Shown here: positions 7,074 through 15,394 of the stretch, piece by piece
Layout of the letters: every line of letters begins with the position of its first letter
Numbering within the stretch: the first letter of the stretch is position 1
From: an uncultured Mollicutes bacterium
GTDB lineage: Bacteria > Bacillota_I > Bacilli_A > RFN20 > CAG-826
Assembly (NCBI GenBank): GCA_900540385.1
Contig: UQFY01000019.1
Location: forward strand, 1 to 35,144
Direction of reading: 5' to 3'
DNA length: 35,144 nt
The notes under the pieces: generated by a model
What the model was told of the DNA's origin: nothing
Databases searched by the model: none
Seen by the model: only the letters and a program-made list of their open reading frames with translations
Position numbers and translations under genes: made by a program

Positions 7074-9209
7074 ATGGAAATTATTCAATACTTATCTAGC
7101 ACTTTAAACATTTCACCCAAGCAAGTGGAAGCTACCCTTCGTCTTTTAGAGGAAGGCGCAACCGTTCCTTTTATTGCCCGTTATAAAAAAGAAGAAACCG
7201 GGAATCTTTCCGATGTCGTTTTACGTTCTTTTGTTGAAGAAAAAGAGAAATTCGAAAAACTAGTAGAGAGAAAGAAAACCGTCCTTTCTTCCATTGAGGA
7301 ACAAGGCAAATTAACACCCGAACTCAAAGAAAGAGTGGAGACATGTACGAGTTTATCTCTTTTAGAGACCATTTACCGCCCTTATAAACCAAAAAGAAAA
7401 ACAAGAGGATCCATTGCTAAAGAAAGAGGATTAGAACCTTTAGCAACCTATCTTTTGAAACAGCAAGGGGATCTTTCTTCTTTAAAGAAATATGCGTCTT
7501 CTTTTATAAATAAAGATGTTCCTAGCGAAGAAGATGCTCTTCAAGGTGCAATGGATATACTTGCTGAGAATATTTCAGACAATCCTGATTTCTATCTTTT
7601 CGCTAAAGAATACGTCTATAAAACTGGCAAAATCAAAGCCAAACAAACCAAAGAAGATACGGTGAACAAATATCAGAATTACAATAATTTTGATTGCCCT
7701 GTATCCCGTATCAAGTCCTATCAAATTTTAGCGTTATTACGCGCCAAGAAAGAGAAGAAACTATCTTATTCTTTTGCATATGATGAACTTACCATTTGTC
7801 ACCATATCGAAAGAAAAATCATTCATAGGGGTTCTCCTTTTTCAACGTATTTGGAGAAAACGGTGGAAGATTCCTACAATCGTTTAACAGGCCCATCCTT
7901 AGAGAATGAAATTACCAAAGAATTATTTGAGAAAGCGGAAGATTCCTCGCTTGTGCTCTTTTCAAAAAACTTGAAACAACTTTTGCTTGCCTCCCCTTTA
8001 AAAGGGAAACAAATCCTTGGCTTTGATCCTGGATATAAAAACGGCTGTAAGTTGGCTCTTATTGATTCTAATGGGCAAGTCTTGGCCACAGGAATTATCT
8101 ATCCAACAGTTGGAAAAGAAATGGAAGCGGAAGGAAAGCTTCTTTCCCTATTCCAAAAATACGGATTTGATTACATTGCTTTAGGAAATGGAACAGCTAG
8201 TAGAGAAAGCCAAGTTTTCTTAGAATCCTTTTTAAAAAAGAATCATTTGGATAAAGTCCGTATTGTTATTGTGAATGAGTCAGGCGCTTCCGTTTATAGT
8301 GCCTCTCCTTTAGCCATTCAAGAATTCCCTAATATGGATATTGAAGAAAGATCCTCCGTTTCCTTAGCAAGAAGACTTCTTGATCCGATGGCGGAACTCG
8401 TTAAAATCCCACCAGAATCCATTGGAGTTGGTCAGTATCAACACGATATGGATGAGAACCGCCTGAAACAAACTTTAGGCGATACAACAATCGATGCCGT
8501 AAATGAAGTAGGGGTATGGTTAAATACTGCCTCATCCTCTCTTTTAAAATACGTTTCTGGTTTAAACGAAAGAAGTGCGAAAGCCATCGTTGCTTACCGA
8601 GATGAACACGGCTCCTTTAAAGAAAGAAAAGACTTACTTAAAGTAAAAGGTTTTGGGCAAAAGACTTTCTTAGATGCCGCAGGATTCCTTCGAGTTGAAA
8701 ATGAGAATCCTTTAGAACGTAGTGCGGTTCACCCAAAAGATTATGAAGCAACTTATCTTCTTTTGAAGAAATTAGGTATTTCCCTATCCGATTTAGGAAC
8801 AGACAAAGCCAATACAAAACTCAATTATCCTATGGATATCTCTTCTCTTTCTAAAGAATTAGGCGTTGGCGAGTACACCCTAAAAGACATTATCGAAGAA
8901 TTAAAGAAACCGGGCAGAGACCCTCGCGAAAAAGCGGTGACTGCAGAGCTAGATAACAAAGCAAAAGACATCAAAGACTTACAAGTTGGCATGGTTTTAA
9001 ACGGTACAGTTCGTAATCTTTCTGATTTTGGAGCCTTTGTGGATATTGGTGTCCATCAAGATGGATTGGTCCATATCTCCGAAATAGCGGATCATTTTAT
9101 CAAGCATCCAAGCGATGAGCTTGAACTTGGTCAAATCGTTAAAGTCAAAATCATTGCTCTTGACCTTCCGAGGAAACGTATTTCCTTATCTATCAAACGG
9201 GTTGCTTAG
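7074..9209 (+). CDS. tex: Tex family RNA-binding transcription accessory protein
   Basis: Cytoplasmic nucleic-acid-binding protein linked to transcription, 711 aa, close to the family norm. Visible domains in order: N-terminal helical region opening with TVPFIARYKKE (31-41), a YqgF/RNase H-like domain around 315-440 (ILGFDPGYKNG), helix-hairpin-helix motifs around 485-560 (VSGLNERSAKAIVAYR, LLKVKGFGQKTF), and a C-terminal S1 domain from about 634 (GTVRNLSDFGAFVDIG to RISLSIK). No Shine-Dalgarno sequence lies at normal distance: AGAGG at 7051-7055 is 18 nt from the ATG, and a TAGTAT box at 7058-7063 ends 10 nt before it. Translation may therefore start with little or no leader. A single-gene unit is likely. 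Confidence 0.95.
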   Translation: MEIIQYLSSTLNISPKQVEATLRLLEEGATVPFIARYKKEETGNLSDVVLRSFVEEKEKFEKLVERKKTVLSSIEEQGKLTPELKERVETCTSLSLLETIYRPYKPKRKTRGSIAKERGLEPLATYLLKQQGDLSSLKKYASSFINKDVPSEEDALQGAMDILAENISDNPDFYLFAKEYVYKTGKIKAKQTKEDTVNKYQNYNNFDCPVSRIKSYQILALLRAKKEKKLSYSFAYDELTICHHIERKIIHRGSPFSTYLEKTVEDSYNRLTGPSLENEITKELFEKAEDSSLVLFSKNLKQLLLASPLKGKQILGFDPGYKNGCKLALIDSNGQVLATGIIYPTVGKEMEAEGKLLSLFQKYGFDYIALGNGTASRESQVFLESFLKKNHLDKVRIVIVNESGASVYSASPLAIQEFPNMDIEERSSVSLARRLLDPMAELVKIPPESIGVGQYQHDMDENRLKQTLGDTTIDAVNEVGVWLNTASSSLLKYVSGLNERSAKAIVAYRDEHGSFKERKDLLKVKGFGQKTFLDAAGFLRVENENPLERSAVHPKDYEATYLLLKKLGISLSDLGTDKANTKLNYPMDISSLSKELGVGEYTLKDIIEELKKPGRDPREKAVTAELDNKAKDIKDLQVGMVLNGTVRNLSDFGAFVDIGVHQDGLVHISEIADHFIKHPSDELELGQIVKVKIIALDLPRKRISLSIKRVA

Positions 9210-9340
9210 CCGTTCAAGATAATAATTATTTTGTTTTTCGAGTCAAAAAGATGGCCAAATAAAAAGAGATGATGGATTTTATTCTAAAGAATAAGATTTT
9301 TATGTTTTGGAATAAGATGAGCAGAGCAAAGTGCTTTTGA

Positions 9341-9369
9341 TTAGAAATGAAATGTCAAAAAAGTATATT
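9341..9369 (+). promoter_or_regulatory. Candidate promoter for the MsmX-like ATPase gene
   Basis: TATATT at 9364-9369 (5 of 6 to the -10 consensus) follows TTAGAA at 9341-9346 by 17 nt; the -35 match is weak. The start site would be about 9376, leaving a leader of roughly 73 nt that includes the half-symmetric site at 9392-9406. The rest of the 9210-9448 gap is AT-rich and shows nothing convincing. Confidence 0.3.
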
Positions 9370-9391
9370 TATAAGGAAAAATTAGCATTCT

Positions 9392-9406
9392 AGTAAACCG
9401 CTTACA
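9392..9406. promoter_or_regulatory. LacI/CcpA-like imperfect operator upstream of the ATPase gene
   Basis: AGTAAACCGCTTACA, read on the other strand as TGTAAGCGGTTTACT, has arms matching at 5 of 7 positions around a central G. It begins like a cre site (TGNAANCG) but its last bases are AC where the consensus has CA. It lies about 16 nt past the predicted start site, a repressor position. It could be a degenerate cre or the operator of another LacI-family sugar regulator. Confidence 0.3.
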
Positions 9407-9448
9407 TTCATTTTAGAATTAAGAAAATTAGAGTAACGGAGACGGACC

Positions 9449-11167
9449 ATGGAAAAAATGGACAGAAAAGCAGAACTTGAGAAAATCAAGGAAGAAAGAA
9501 GAAAGGAAAGGATTCAGCAAAAAGCGTTGGCTGAGCAAAGAGAACGTGTTCATAACGATATGATCGCTTATGAAAGAAAACACAAAAAAGAAAGAAAAAT
9601 CGCTCCAAAAGATTCCTTTATTTCTTTGCAACATATTAACAAGATTTATGATAACCACGTCCAAGCCGTTTACGACTTTAACCTTGAAATCAAACAACAC
9701 GAGTTTATCGTTTTTGTAGGTCCATCTGGGTGTGGCAAATCCACAACTTTACGCATGATTGCGGGCTTAGAAAACATAACTGCAGGGGATCTTTATATCG
9801 ATCATGTATATGCAAATGATTTGGAGCCTAAGAATCGCGATATTGCTATGGTTTTTCAAAGCTATGCCCTTTATCCGCATAAAACCGTCGCAGGCAATAT
9901 GTCTTTTGGCTTAAAAATCCGCAAATTTCCAACGCAAGTAGTGGATAAAGAAGGGAAGCCTGTTTTATCCATCAACAAAGGATTGATCAAAGACTTAGAA
10001 AAGGAGAAGAAAAATCTTCTTTCTTTCCGCGAAGAGTGTCTTCAAAGCGAGCCAGAAAAGATTTCGCAAATCGACAAGGATATTGACGAATTAGATGCAA
10101 AAATCGCTTATTTAAAAGAAACCCCTGTTCCCAAATATGTGAACAAGCATATGCCAAATGAAGTTATTCGTGAACGAGTGAAGGACGCGGCCGAAATTCT
10201 TCAAATCACGGAATACCTAGACCGTAAACCAAAAGCCCTTTCTGGTGGACAGTGCCAACGTGTAGCTTTAGGCAGAGCCATTGTCAGAAACGCCAAGGTT
10301 TTCTTGATGGACGAGCCTCTTTCCAACCTGGACGCCAAACTTCGTGTTCAGATGAGATCGGAAATCATCAAATTGCATAACAAGCTTAACGCCACGACAA
10401 TTTATGTCACTCACGATCAGACGGAAGCTATGACTATGGCGTCTCGTATTGTCGTCATGGAGAAAGGACATATCCAACAAATTGGAACCCCGGTGGAAAT
10501 ATATAATCATCCAGCGAACCTTTTTGTCGCGACCTTTATTGGTTCTCCTGCAATGAATCTTTTCTCGGCCTCTTTAGAAAAAGGAATCCTTCATTTTGAA
10601 AATGGATACGAAATAAAATTAAGCAAGGAAGATAACAAAAAAGCCGTTTCCTTCTATGAAAATGAACTTGAAAAGTGTAAGGTAGAAAGAGAAATTCTTT
10701 TGAAAAATTTCAAAGAAAGAAATCTTCTTTTGGAAAAACTCGAACATTTGGAAACCCTTCCAGACTCTTCTAAGAAAGCATCGGAAATTGAAAAAACCAA
10801 ATTTGAACTTGAACATGTTACAAAGTCTAACGAGCGTCTTGTCTATTTAGAAAAAGCCATAGAAAAATATTCAACTTATATTAAAGATAAGAAATACAAA
10901 ATAGTTTTTGGTATTCGCCCAGAAGATATTTATGAAGTCGGAAAGGTTTTTACGGATGGCAAATTAAGCGAACCTATCGATGGTGTTGTCAACGTTCCTG
11001 AACTATTGGGTCATGAATATTTCATTCATATTGACTTTGATCAAAAAGATTTGGTCGCGAAAATTGCGGCAAAGCGCCTCATTAATGCCAATGAGAAAAT
11101 ACAAGTTATCTTAGATTTATCAAAAGCTCATATTTTCGATTCGGTTTCGACCAAAATTATTCTATAA
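9449..11167 (+). CDS. MsmX/UgpC-type sugar ABC transporter ATPase with two coiled-coil insertions
   Basis: ATPase that would energise carbohydrate importers of the MalK/MsmX class. Core motifs are intact: Walker A GPSGCGKS (91-98), Q-loop Q137, signature LSGGQ (264-268), Walker B VFLMDEP (284-290) and switch H322. At 572 aa it is about 200 longer than the usual 360-370. The extra length is a charged N-terminal helix (1-50), an insertion at about 163-240 between Q-loop and signature, and a helical insertion of about 90 residues (392-483) within the C-terminal TOBE region. Both insertions are rich in Lys, Glu and Leu. GGAG at 9438-9441 supports the ATG. The locus importer at 13547-17152 has no ATPase of its own, so this gene is a good candidate partner. 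The RDD gene starts 9 nt downstream. Confidence 0.9.
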   Translation: MEKMDRKAELEKIKEERRKERIQQKALAEQRERVHNDMIAYERKHKKERKIAPKDSFISLQHINKIYDNHVQAVYDFNLEIKQHEFIVFVGPSGCGKSTTLRMIAGLENITAGDLYIDHVYANDLEPKNRDIAMVFQSYALYPHKTVAGNMSFGLKIRKFPTQVVDKEGKPVLSINKGLIKDLEKEKKNLLSFREECLQSEPEKISQIDKDIDELDAKIAYLKETPVPKYVNKHMPNEVIRERVKDAAEILQITEYLDRKPKALSGGQCQRVALGRAIVRNAKVFLMDEPLSNLDAKLRVQMRSEIIKLHNKLNATTIYVTHDQTEAMTMASRIVVMEKGHIQQIGTPVEIYNHPANLFVATFIGSPAMNLFSASLEKGILHFENGYEIKLSKEDNKKAVSFYENELEKCKVEREILLKNFKERNLLLEKLEHLETLPDSSKKASEIEKTKFELEHVTKSNERLVYLEKAIEKYSTYIKDKKYKIVFGIRPEDIYEVGKVFTDGKLSEPIDGVVNVPELLGHEYFIHIDFDQKDLVAKIAAKRLINANEKIQVILDLSKAHIFDSVSTKIIL

Positions 11168-11176
11168 TCCCACCGT

Positions 11177-12550
11177 ATGGAAAAGAAATACGCATCACAA
11201 TATCGAAATGAAGGGTTTCTATCTCCTGCCCGAAGAATTTATTCTTCTTTGCTAGATGCCCTTTTGATGGCCGTGGTTTCTTTTTGTTTGCTTTTAGCAT
11301 CTAATGCAATTGTCGGTAACATCCCTGCCTACTCTAATCAAATTGAAGCCATCAACTCTTTACGTATTGATATGTATCAAATTCAGGAAGAAACAAAACT
11401 GTTTGAATTTGAAAGAAAAGAAAATGGCGAAAAAGATTACGACAAACTCGTTTCGCAGAATAATGTTTTCAAAAAATACGTCTTAAGCAACGTTTTGTAC
11501 TCTTACGATCTCAATAAAACGGATTGGGACGCAAAATATGTTAAAGAAACGGATAACCCATACACCCTAAAAGATAGATATGACTTAGGAAGTGCCTCTT
11601 ATTCTAACGATTACTTAGCCTATTTCTTTGTAGATTACGCTGAGAAATATAACGAAAATAACAACCTTTTTTCTTTGGCAGATAACGAAACTTATATTGC
11701 ACACTATAAAACTCTTTTAAAAAATTATTCTAAAGGTGCGGATTGGGAATACTATGAAGGGGAAGATACTCTTCCATCTTTAAAAATGGATTATGCCTAT
11801 ACCCTTTATCGCTATGTCTTTTTCGAAGAAGGGGGACAATCTGGTTTAAATTCCTATAATTTCTTGATCAGCCAATATCAGGGCGTCTTCGAATACGCAG
11901 AAGACGTTCTTTTCCACAGTGAACGTTATCAAGCAATTTATCAGCTATACAAAGAGCATTATGCTTCCTGTTCTCGAATTGTTTCTCTCTTTTCCTTCGT
12001 TAGTTATGTAATCACTTTCCTTTTGTGCTATTTTTTGCCTTCCCTCTTGTTTAAAGAGGGCCAAACCATAGGTATGTTTGTTTTCAAGGCGGCAGTTATT
12101 AACAAAGACGGCTTAGAAGTGTCTAAAGGAGAGATTCTTTTGAGAAATCTTGTCTCTTTCTTTTCTTATTTCCCGGTTATGCTTTTCTCTTGCTTTTTTG
12201 CGGGTGGTCTAAATAGTGGTTGGATGTACCCTCTTATTTCCATTAACGGAATTGGCCTGTCCTTTTTTAATATCACCATTGTTCTTTTTGCGGTTTCTAT
12301 TGCAAATACCCTTTTTATGCTAATTAGAAAAGATAGAAGATCGTTGACTGAACTCGCCAGCTCAACTGTTGTGATTGATAAACGCTATTACCAAGACCAT
12401 CGTTCCATGGACGAAAAAGTGCAACAAGAGCAGAAAGAAAAAGAAATGACGAAGAATGTCATTTTGGATACTCCTTATTTTGACTCCACCAGTTTTAATA
12501 ATACGGAAAGAAAAAAATCTCTTGAAAAAGACCAAGAGAATAAGAAATGA
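11177..12550 (+). CDS. RDD-family membrane protein with a large external loop
   Basis: Integral membrane protein of 457 aa. A first transmembrane helix lies at about 25-46. A hydrophilic stretch of roughly 210 residues follows (50-262) and is predicted to be outside the cell. Several more helices come between 263 and 395, including EGQTIGMFVFKAAVINKDG and the closing SLTELASSTVVID, which match the RDD fold. The C-terminal 55 residues are charged and likely cytoplasmic. RDD proteins are of mixed function (some are sodium/proton antiporters), so no role is assigned. There is no Shine-Dalgarno sequence; TATAAT at 11163-11168 ends 8 nt before the ATG and overlaps the upstream stop codon, so it may be read both from the ATPase transcript and from its own leaderless start. 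Confidence 0.72.
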   Translation: MEKKYASQYRNEGFLSPARRIYSSLLDALLMAVVSFCLLLASNAIVGNIPAYSNQIEAINSLRIDMYQIQEETKLFEFERKENGEKDYDKLVSQNNVFKKYVLSNVLYSYDLNKTDWDAKYVKETDNPYTLKDRYDLGSASYSNDYLAYFFVDYAEKYNENNNLFSLADNETYIAHYKTLLKNYSKGADWEYYEGEDTLPSLKMDYAYTLYRYVFFEEGGQSGLNSYNFLISQYQGVFEYAEDVLFHSERYQAIYQLYKEHYASCSRIVSLFSFVSYVITFLLCYFLPSLLFKEGQTIGMFVFKAAVINKDGLEVSKGEILLRNLVSFFSYFPVMLFSCFFAGGLNSGWMYPLISINGIGLSFFNITIVLFAVSIANTLFMLIRKDRRSLTELASSTVVIDKRYYQDHRSMDEKVQQEQKEKEMTKNVILDTPYFDSTSFNNTERKKSLEKDQENKK

Positions 12551-12552
12551 GA

Positions 12553-13428
12553 TTAGTTTTCTAAATCTATGAGATTCTTTTGCTTATATTTTGACGGGGG
12601 CATCCCATAATATTTCTTAAAACGTTTTGTGAAATAGAATTGGTTTTTGTATCCAATCGCTTCAGCGATTTGATCGATTGTCAAAGAGTGGCGATTCAAC
12701 AATTCAATCGCCTTTTTCATTCTAAGCTCATCGACATATTGAATGGGCGTAATTCCCGTCTGAGATTTAAACAATCTGGTGATATAAGATTGAGAAAAAG
12801 AGAATTCCTCGGCAACATTGCCAATAGAAAGGTTTGTGTCATTATAGTGTATATATAGATATCTTTCTATTTCCTGAACTGTTTCCTCTTTTTTCGTGAT
12901 GTTAATGTTTTTGCTTTTTGGGTAGTATTTCACCAAGAAGGAAAACACCTCGAAGATGTAAGAAACGATTAAGAGAGACTCTGACGCTTCTGTAGAAAGA
13001 TTATCTTCATGAATCATTTCAATCAAGGTTTGTTTAAGATACTCATTTTCGTTGTCTTTGAAGACGAAATTCGAGCTGCTAAAGGAGGTAACATCAAGTA
13101 CTGTTTTAATGCTTGAACCATTTAACTCTATCCAAATATAACTCCATGGGTCTTCTCTTTTTGGCTCATATATTGCATTAGAATGTGGCGGAAGAAGGAA
13201 AAGATCGCCTGCGCTTAGTTCATAATTTGCGTCTTCCATTTTGATATTCCCTTTGCCGCTTAATACATAGTGGATGATGTAGCAGGCCTTATTGGATTTG
13301 ATCTTGGCTTTATTCTTTTTGCAGCGTTCAAAGCCAACGACCAAAGGATTGACGGAAAAATCATAGCTGTTAGGAATGTAACTATAGTAAACATCCTTCT
13401 CTAAAATGTCTTTGTTTTTCTCTTCCAT
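12553..13428 (-). CDS. AraC-family regulator (cupin sensor plus HTH)
   Basis: Transcription regulator of 291 aa. The N-terminal half (about 30-115) is the AraC-type cupin sugar-binding fold (YELSAGDLFLLPP). The last 100 residues hold two helix-turn-helix units ending in the family signature (IAEAIGYKNQFYFTKRFKKYYGMPPSKYK). It is divergent from the glycan locus with 118 bases between starts, so it probably activates the permease operon in response to an imported sugar. This fits the missing -35 box there. Its own TATAAT (13440-13435, minus strand) ends 6 nt before the ATG and there is no ribosome site, suggesting a leaderless message. It converges on the RDD gene, 2 nt apart. Confidence 0.9.
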   Translation of the reverse strand: MEEKNKDILEKDVYYSYIPNSYDFSVNPLVVGFERCKKNKAKIKSNKACYIIHYVLSGKGNIKMEDANYELSAGDLFLLPPHSNAIYEPKREDPWSYIWIELNGSSIKTVLDVTSFSSSNFVFKDNENEYLKQTLIEMIHEDNLSTEASESLLIVSYIFEVFSFLVKYYPKSKNINITKKEETVQEIERYLYIHYNDTNLSIGNVAEEFSFSQSYITRLFKSQTGITPIQYVDELRMKKAIELLNRHSLTIDQIAEAIGYKNQFYFTKRFKKYYGMPPSKYKQKNLIDLEN

Positions 13429-13434
13429 GCGTTA

Positions 13435-13440
13435 ATTATA
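13435..13440 (-). promoter_or_regulatory. -10 box of the AraC regulator gene
   Basis: TATAAT on the minus strand, six nucleotides ahead of the ATG at 13428. Transcription would start at or next to the A of the start codon. A TTGACT lies upstream on the same strand but 21 nt away, longer than the usual 17. Confidence 0.45.
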
Positions 13441-13521
13441 CTTAATACAAACTTAAATTAAAGTCAAAAAAATATATATTTCTGAATATTTAGTTTATTC
13501 TATTCTCTCGGTGCATCCTCC

Positions 13522-13527
13522 TATAAT
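13522..13527 (+). promoter_or_regulatory. -10 box of the glycan-utilisation operon
   Basis: TATAAT exactly matches the sigma-A -10 consensus. No recognisable -35 box is present at 16-18 nt upstream (the sequence there reads TTCTATTC), as expected for a promoter that needs an activator. The divergent AraC regulator is the obvious candidate. Confidence 0.5.
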
Positions 13528-13540
13528 GGAAGCGCTTCCA
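13527..13540. promoter_or_regulatory. Perfect cre-type operator (CcpA/LacI family) on the start site of the glycan operon
   Basis: TGGAAGCGCTTCCA is a perfect 14-bp palindrome with a central CG and fits the catabolite-responsive element consensus TGNAANCGNWNNCA at every fixed position. It shares one base with the TATAAT box and covers the predicted transcription start, the classic place for repression. Carbon catabolite repression by CcpA is the simplest reading; a dedicated LacI-family repressor encoded elsewhere is the alternative. Confidence 0.7.
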
Positions 13541-13546
13541 GAAATT

Positions 13547-14518
13547 ATGGACAAGAACAGCATTAAATTTACACAAGAAGAACTCATCCGTAAGCCCAAA
13601 CCAAGAAGCTTATGGTCTAAACTAGGAATGACTTTGTTCCTAATGGCTTTGCCTACGGTTATTTATGTTTTCATTTTTCATTATATGCCTTTAGAGGGAC
13701 TTATTATTTCCTTTAAAGATTACAACTCTTTTCAGGGAACTTGGGGATCTCCTTGGACGAGTATGGGCGGTTTTAAACATTTCTACACCTTCGTTACTGC
13801 GCCTAATTTTTGGACATTAATGAAAAATACATTGGTACTTAGCGTTTTAAGCATTGTCTTTAATTCTACTTTGCCTATTATCTATGCACTTTTCCTTAAT
13901 GAAGTGAAATATAAGTGGGCTAAGAAAACCGTTCAAATCATCATGTATGCTCCATATTTTATTTCTACCGTCGTTATGGTCGGCATTCTCTTTATCTTAT
14001 TCAGAGCGGATACAGGTGCGATTACTCGTATTTTGATGGCCTTAGGTTTTGATTCTACGAGTGCCATGTCCGATCCAAAAGCTTTTGTTGCTATCTATAT
14101 TATCAGCGGTCTCTGGCAAGGCCTTGGTTGGTGGTCGATTGTTTATATGGGTAGTCTTGCAAACGTTGATCCTAATTTGCATGATGCAGCCAAAATTGAT
14201 GGTGCTGGCAGATTTAGAAGAATCTTCTCCGTTAATTTTCCTTCTATTGTTCCTTTAGCCATCATCATGTTGATTATGTCCATCGGAAACATTCTTAACG
14301 TTGGCTTTGAAAAAGTCTATTTAATGTACACTCCGGGGAATAGCGTCAGCAGCGAAATCATTTCTACCTATGTTTATCGCATTTCCTTCCCAGACTATGG
14401 GATGCCCCAATTTTCTTATGCTACAGCCATTGGCTTGTTTAATAGTGTGATCAATATCATCATTTTGATTGCGGCCAACTTTATTTCGAAAAAAGTCAGC
14501 GACAATTCGCTTTGGTAA
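13547..14518 (+). CDS. Sugar ABC transporter permease, LplB/YteP type
   Basis: Inner-membrane permease of a CUT1 carbohydrate importer, 323 aa from ATG 13547. Six transmembrane helices are visible, the first at about 24-46 (TLFLMALPTVIYVFIFHYMP). The EAA loop that docks the ATPase is near 215-235 (DAAKIDGAGRFRRIF). The ending ISKKVSDNSLW is typical of LplB proteins. In-frame GTG 13511 and ATG 13526 exist, but the operator and -10 box lie over them, so ATG 13547 is preferred; no strong ribosome site precedes it. Homologues with LplC and LipO partners import complex oligosaccharides, including pectic rhamnogalacturonan fragments in Bacillus. It is the first gene of the operon. Confidence 0.92.
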   Translation: MDKNSIKFTQEELIRKPKPRSLWSKLGMTLFLMALPTVIYVFIFHYMPLEGLIISFKDYNSFQGTWGSPWTSMGGFKHFYTFVTAPNFWTLMKNTLVLSVLSIVFNSTLPIIYALFLNEVKYKWAKKTVQIIMYAPYFISTVVMVGILFILFRADTGAITRILMALGFDSTSAMSDPKAFVAIYIISGLWQGLGWWSIVYMGSLANVDPNLHDAAKIDGAGRFRRIFSVNFPSIVPLAIIMLIMSIGNILNVGFEKVYLMYTPGNSVSSEIISTYVYRISFPDYGMPQFSYATAIGLFNSVINIIILIAANFISKKVSDNSLW

Positions 14519-14523
14519 TACTT

Positions 14524-15381
14524 ATGAAAAGAATAAATCACGAAAAAGTCTTTGATATCGTTATCACCATTATTATGGGGATTATTGCCGTTCTTTTCCT
14601 TTTGCCTTTGCTAAACGTTCTTGCGTGTAGTTTCTCCAGCGCGGATAAAGTGGTGGCAGGGGAGGTGGGTTTAATTCCAGTAGATTTTAGTTTAGAAGGA
14701 TATAAGCAAGTCTTCGCGAATGGAAGCCTTACAAGAGGCTTCTTGAATTCTCTTTTCTATACATTCTTAGGAACTGTCATTCAAGTTACGCTTCAAATGC
14801 TTTGTGCTTATCCGTTAAGCCGCAAGGATTTCAAGGGAAGGAAATTCCTAAATATCTTCCTTACTCTCACCATGTTCATTAGCGGGGGCATGATTCCTAC
14901 CTATTTGTTAATCTCCGAGCTTCAAATGCTTGACACTATTTGGGCCATTATCATTCCTGGATGCGTAAGCGTTTCTAATATCATCGTTATTCGTACTTAC
15001 ATGTCTACCTCGATTCCAAATGAGCTTCAAGAAGCGGCTCGTATCGACGGATGCAGCGATTTTCAAATTTTCTTGAAAGTTATTCTTCCTCTTTGCAGAC
15101 CAATTCTCTTTGTTATGGTTTTATATGCGATTGTTGGATATTGGAATAACTACTTCAATGCTCTTTTGTATATTCAGTCCACAGATTTATATCCTCTTCA
15201 AAGAGTGCTGCAAGATATGCTTGTGAGCAACAGCGGTTCTCTTGGCGGCGGTGATCCAAACGTTCAAGAACAACTGAAATACGTTACCATTGTGATTTCA
15301 TCGTTGCCGCTTTTAGTCATTTACCCATTCTTCCAGAAATATTTTGAAAAGGGCGTTGTGATGGGCGGCGTCAAAGGATAG
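14524..15381 (+). CDS. Sugar ABC transporter permease, LplC/YtcP type
   Basis: Second permease of the importer, 285 aa. The first helix is near 17-38 (IIMGIIAVLFLLPLLNVL), about five more follow, and the EAA loop is around 175-195 (ELQEAARIDGCSDFQIF). The C-terminus VVMGGVKG is typical of the LplC group. ATG 14524 lies 5 nt after the stop of the first permease; an in-frame TTG 14512 overlaps that gene and is less likely. It forms the channel with the first permease and the lipoprotein that follows 13 nt later. Confidence 0.93.
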   Translation: MKRINHEKVFDIVITIIMGIIAVLFLLPLLNVLACSFSSADKVVAGEVGLIPVDFSLEGYKQVFANGSLTRGFLNSLFYTFLGTVIQVTLQMLCAYPLSRKDFKGRKFLNIFLTLTMFISGGMIPTYLLISELQMLDTIWAIIIPGCVSVSNIIVIRTYMSTSIPNELQEAARIDGCSDFQIFLKVILPLCRPILFVMVLYAIVGYWNNYFNALLYIQSTDLYPLQRVLQDMLVSNSGSLGGGDPNVQEQLKYVTIVISSLPLLVIYPFFQKYFEKGVVMGGVKG

Positions 15382-15394
15382 GAGACAAAATAAT

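Noticed and set aside
9269..9340. 23-codon frame beginning ATGATGG between tex and the ATPase gene
   Set aside because: It has only a crowded purine stretch before it, no recognisable peptide features, and such short frames are expected by chance in AT-rich gaps.
12530..12600. Possible terminator between the converging RDD and AraC genes
   Set aside because: The only pairing found (GATTAG with CTAAATC) is short and bulged and no T-run follows at the right distance.
13511..13546. Upstream start codons (GTG 13511, ATG 13526) for the first permease
   Set aside because: They lie on the -10 box and operator, upstream of the predicted transcription start, and add residues not typical of LplB proteins.
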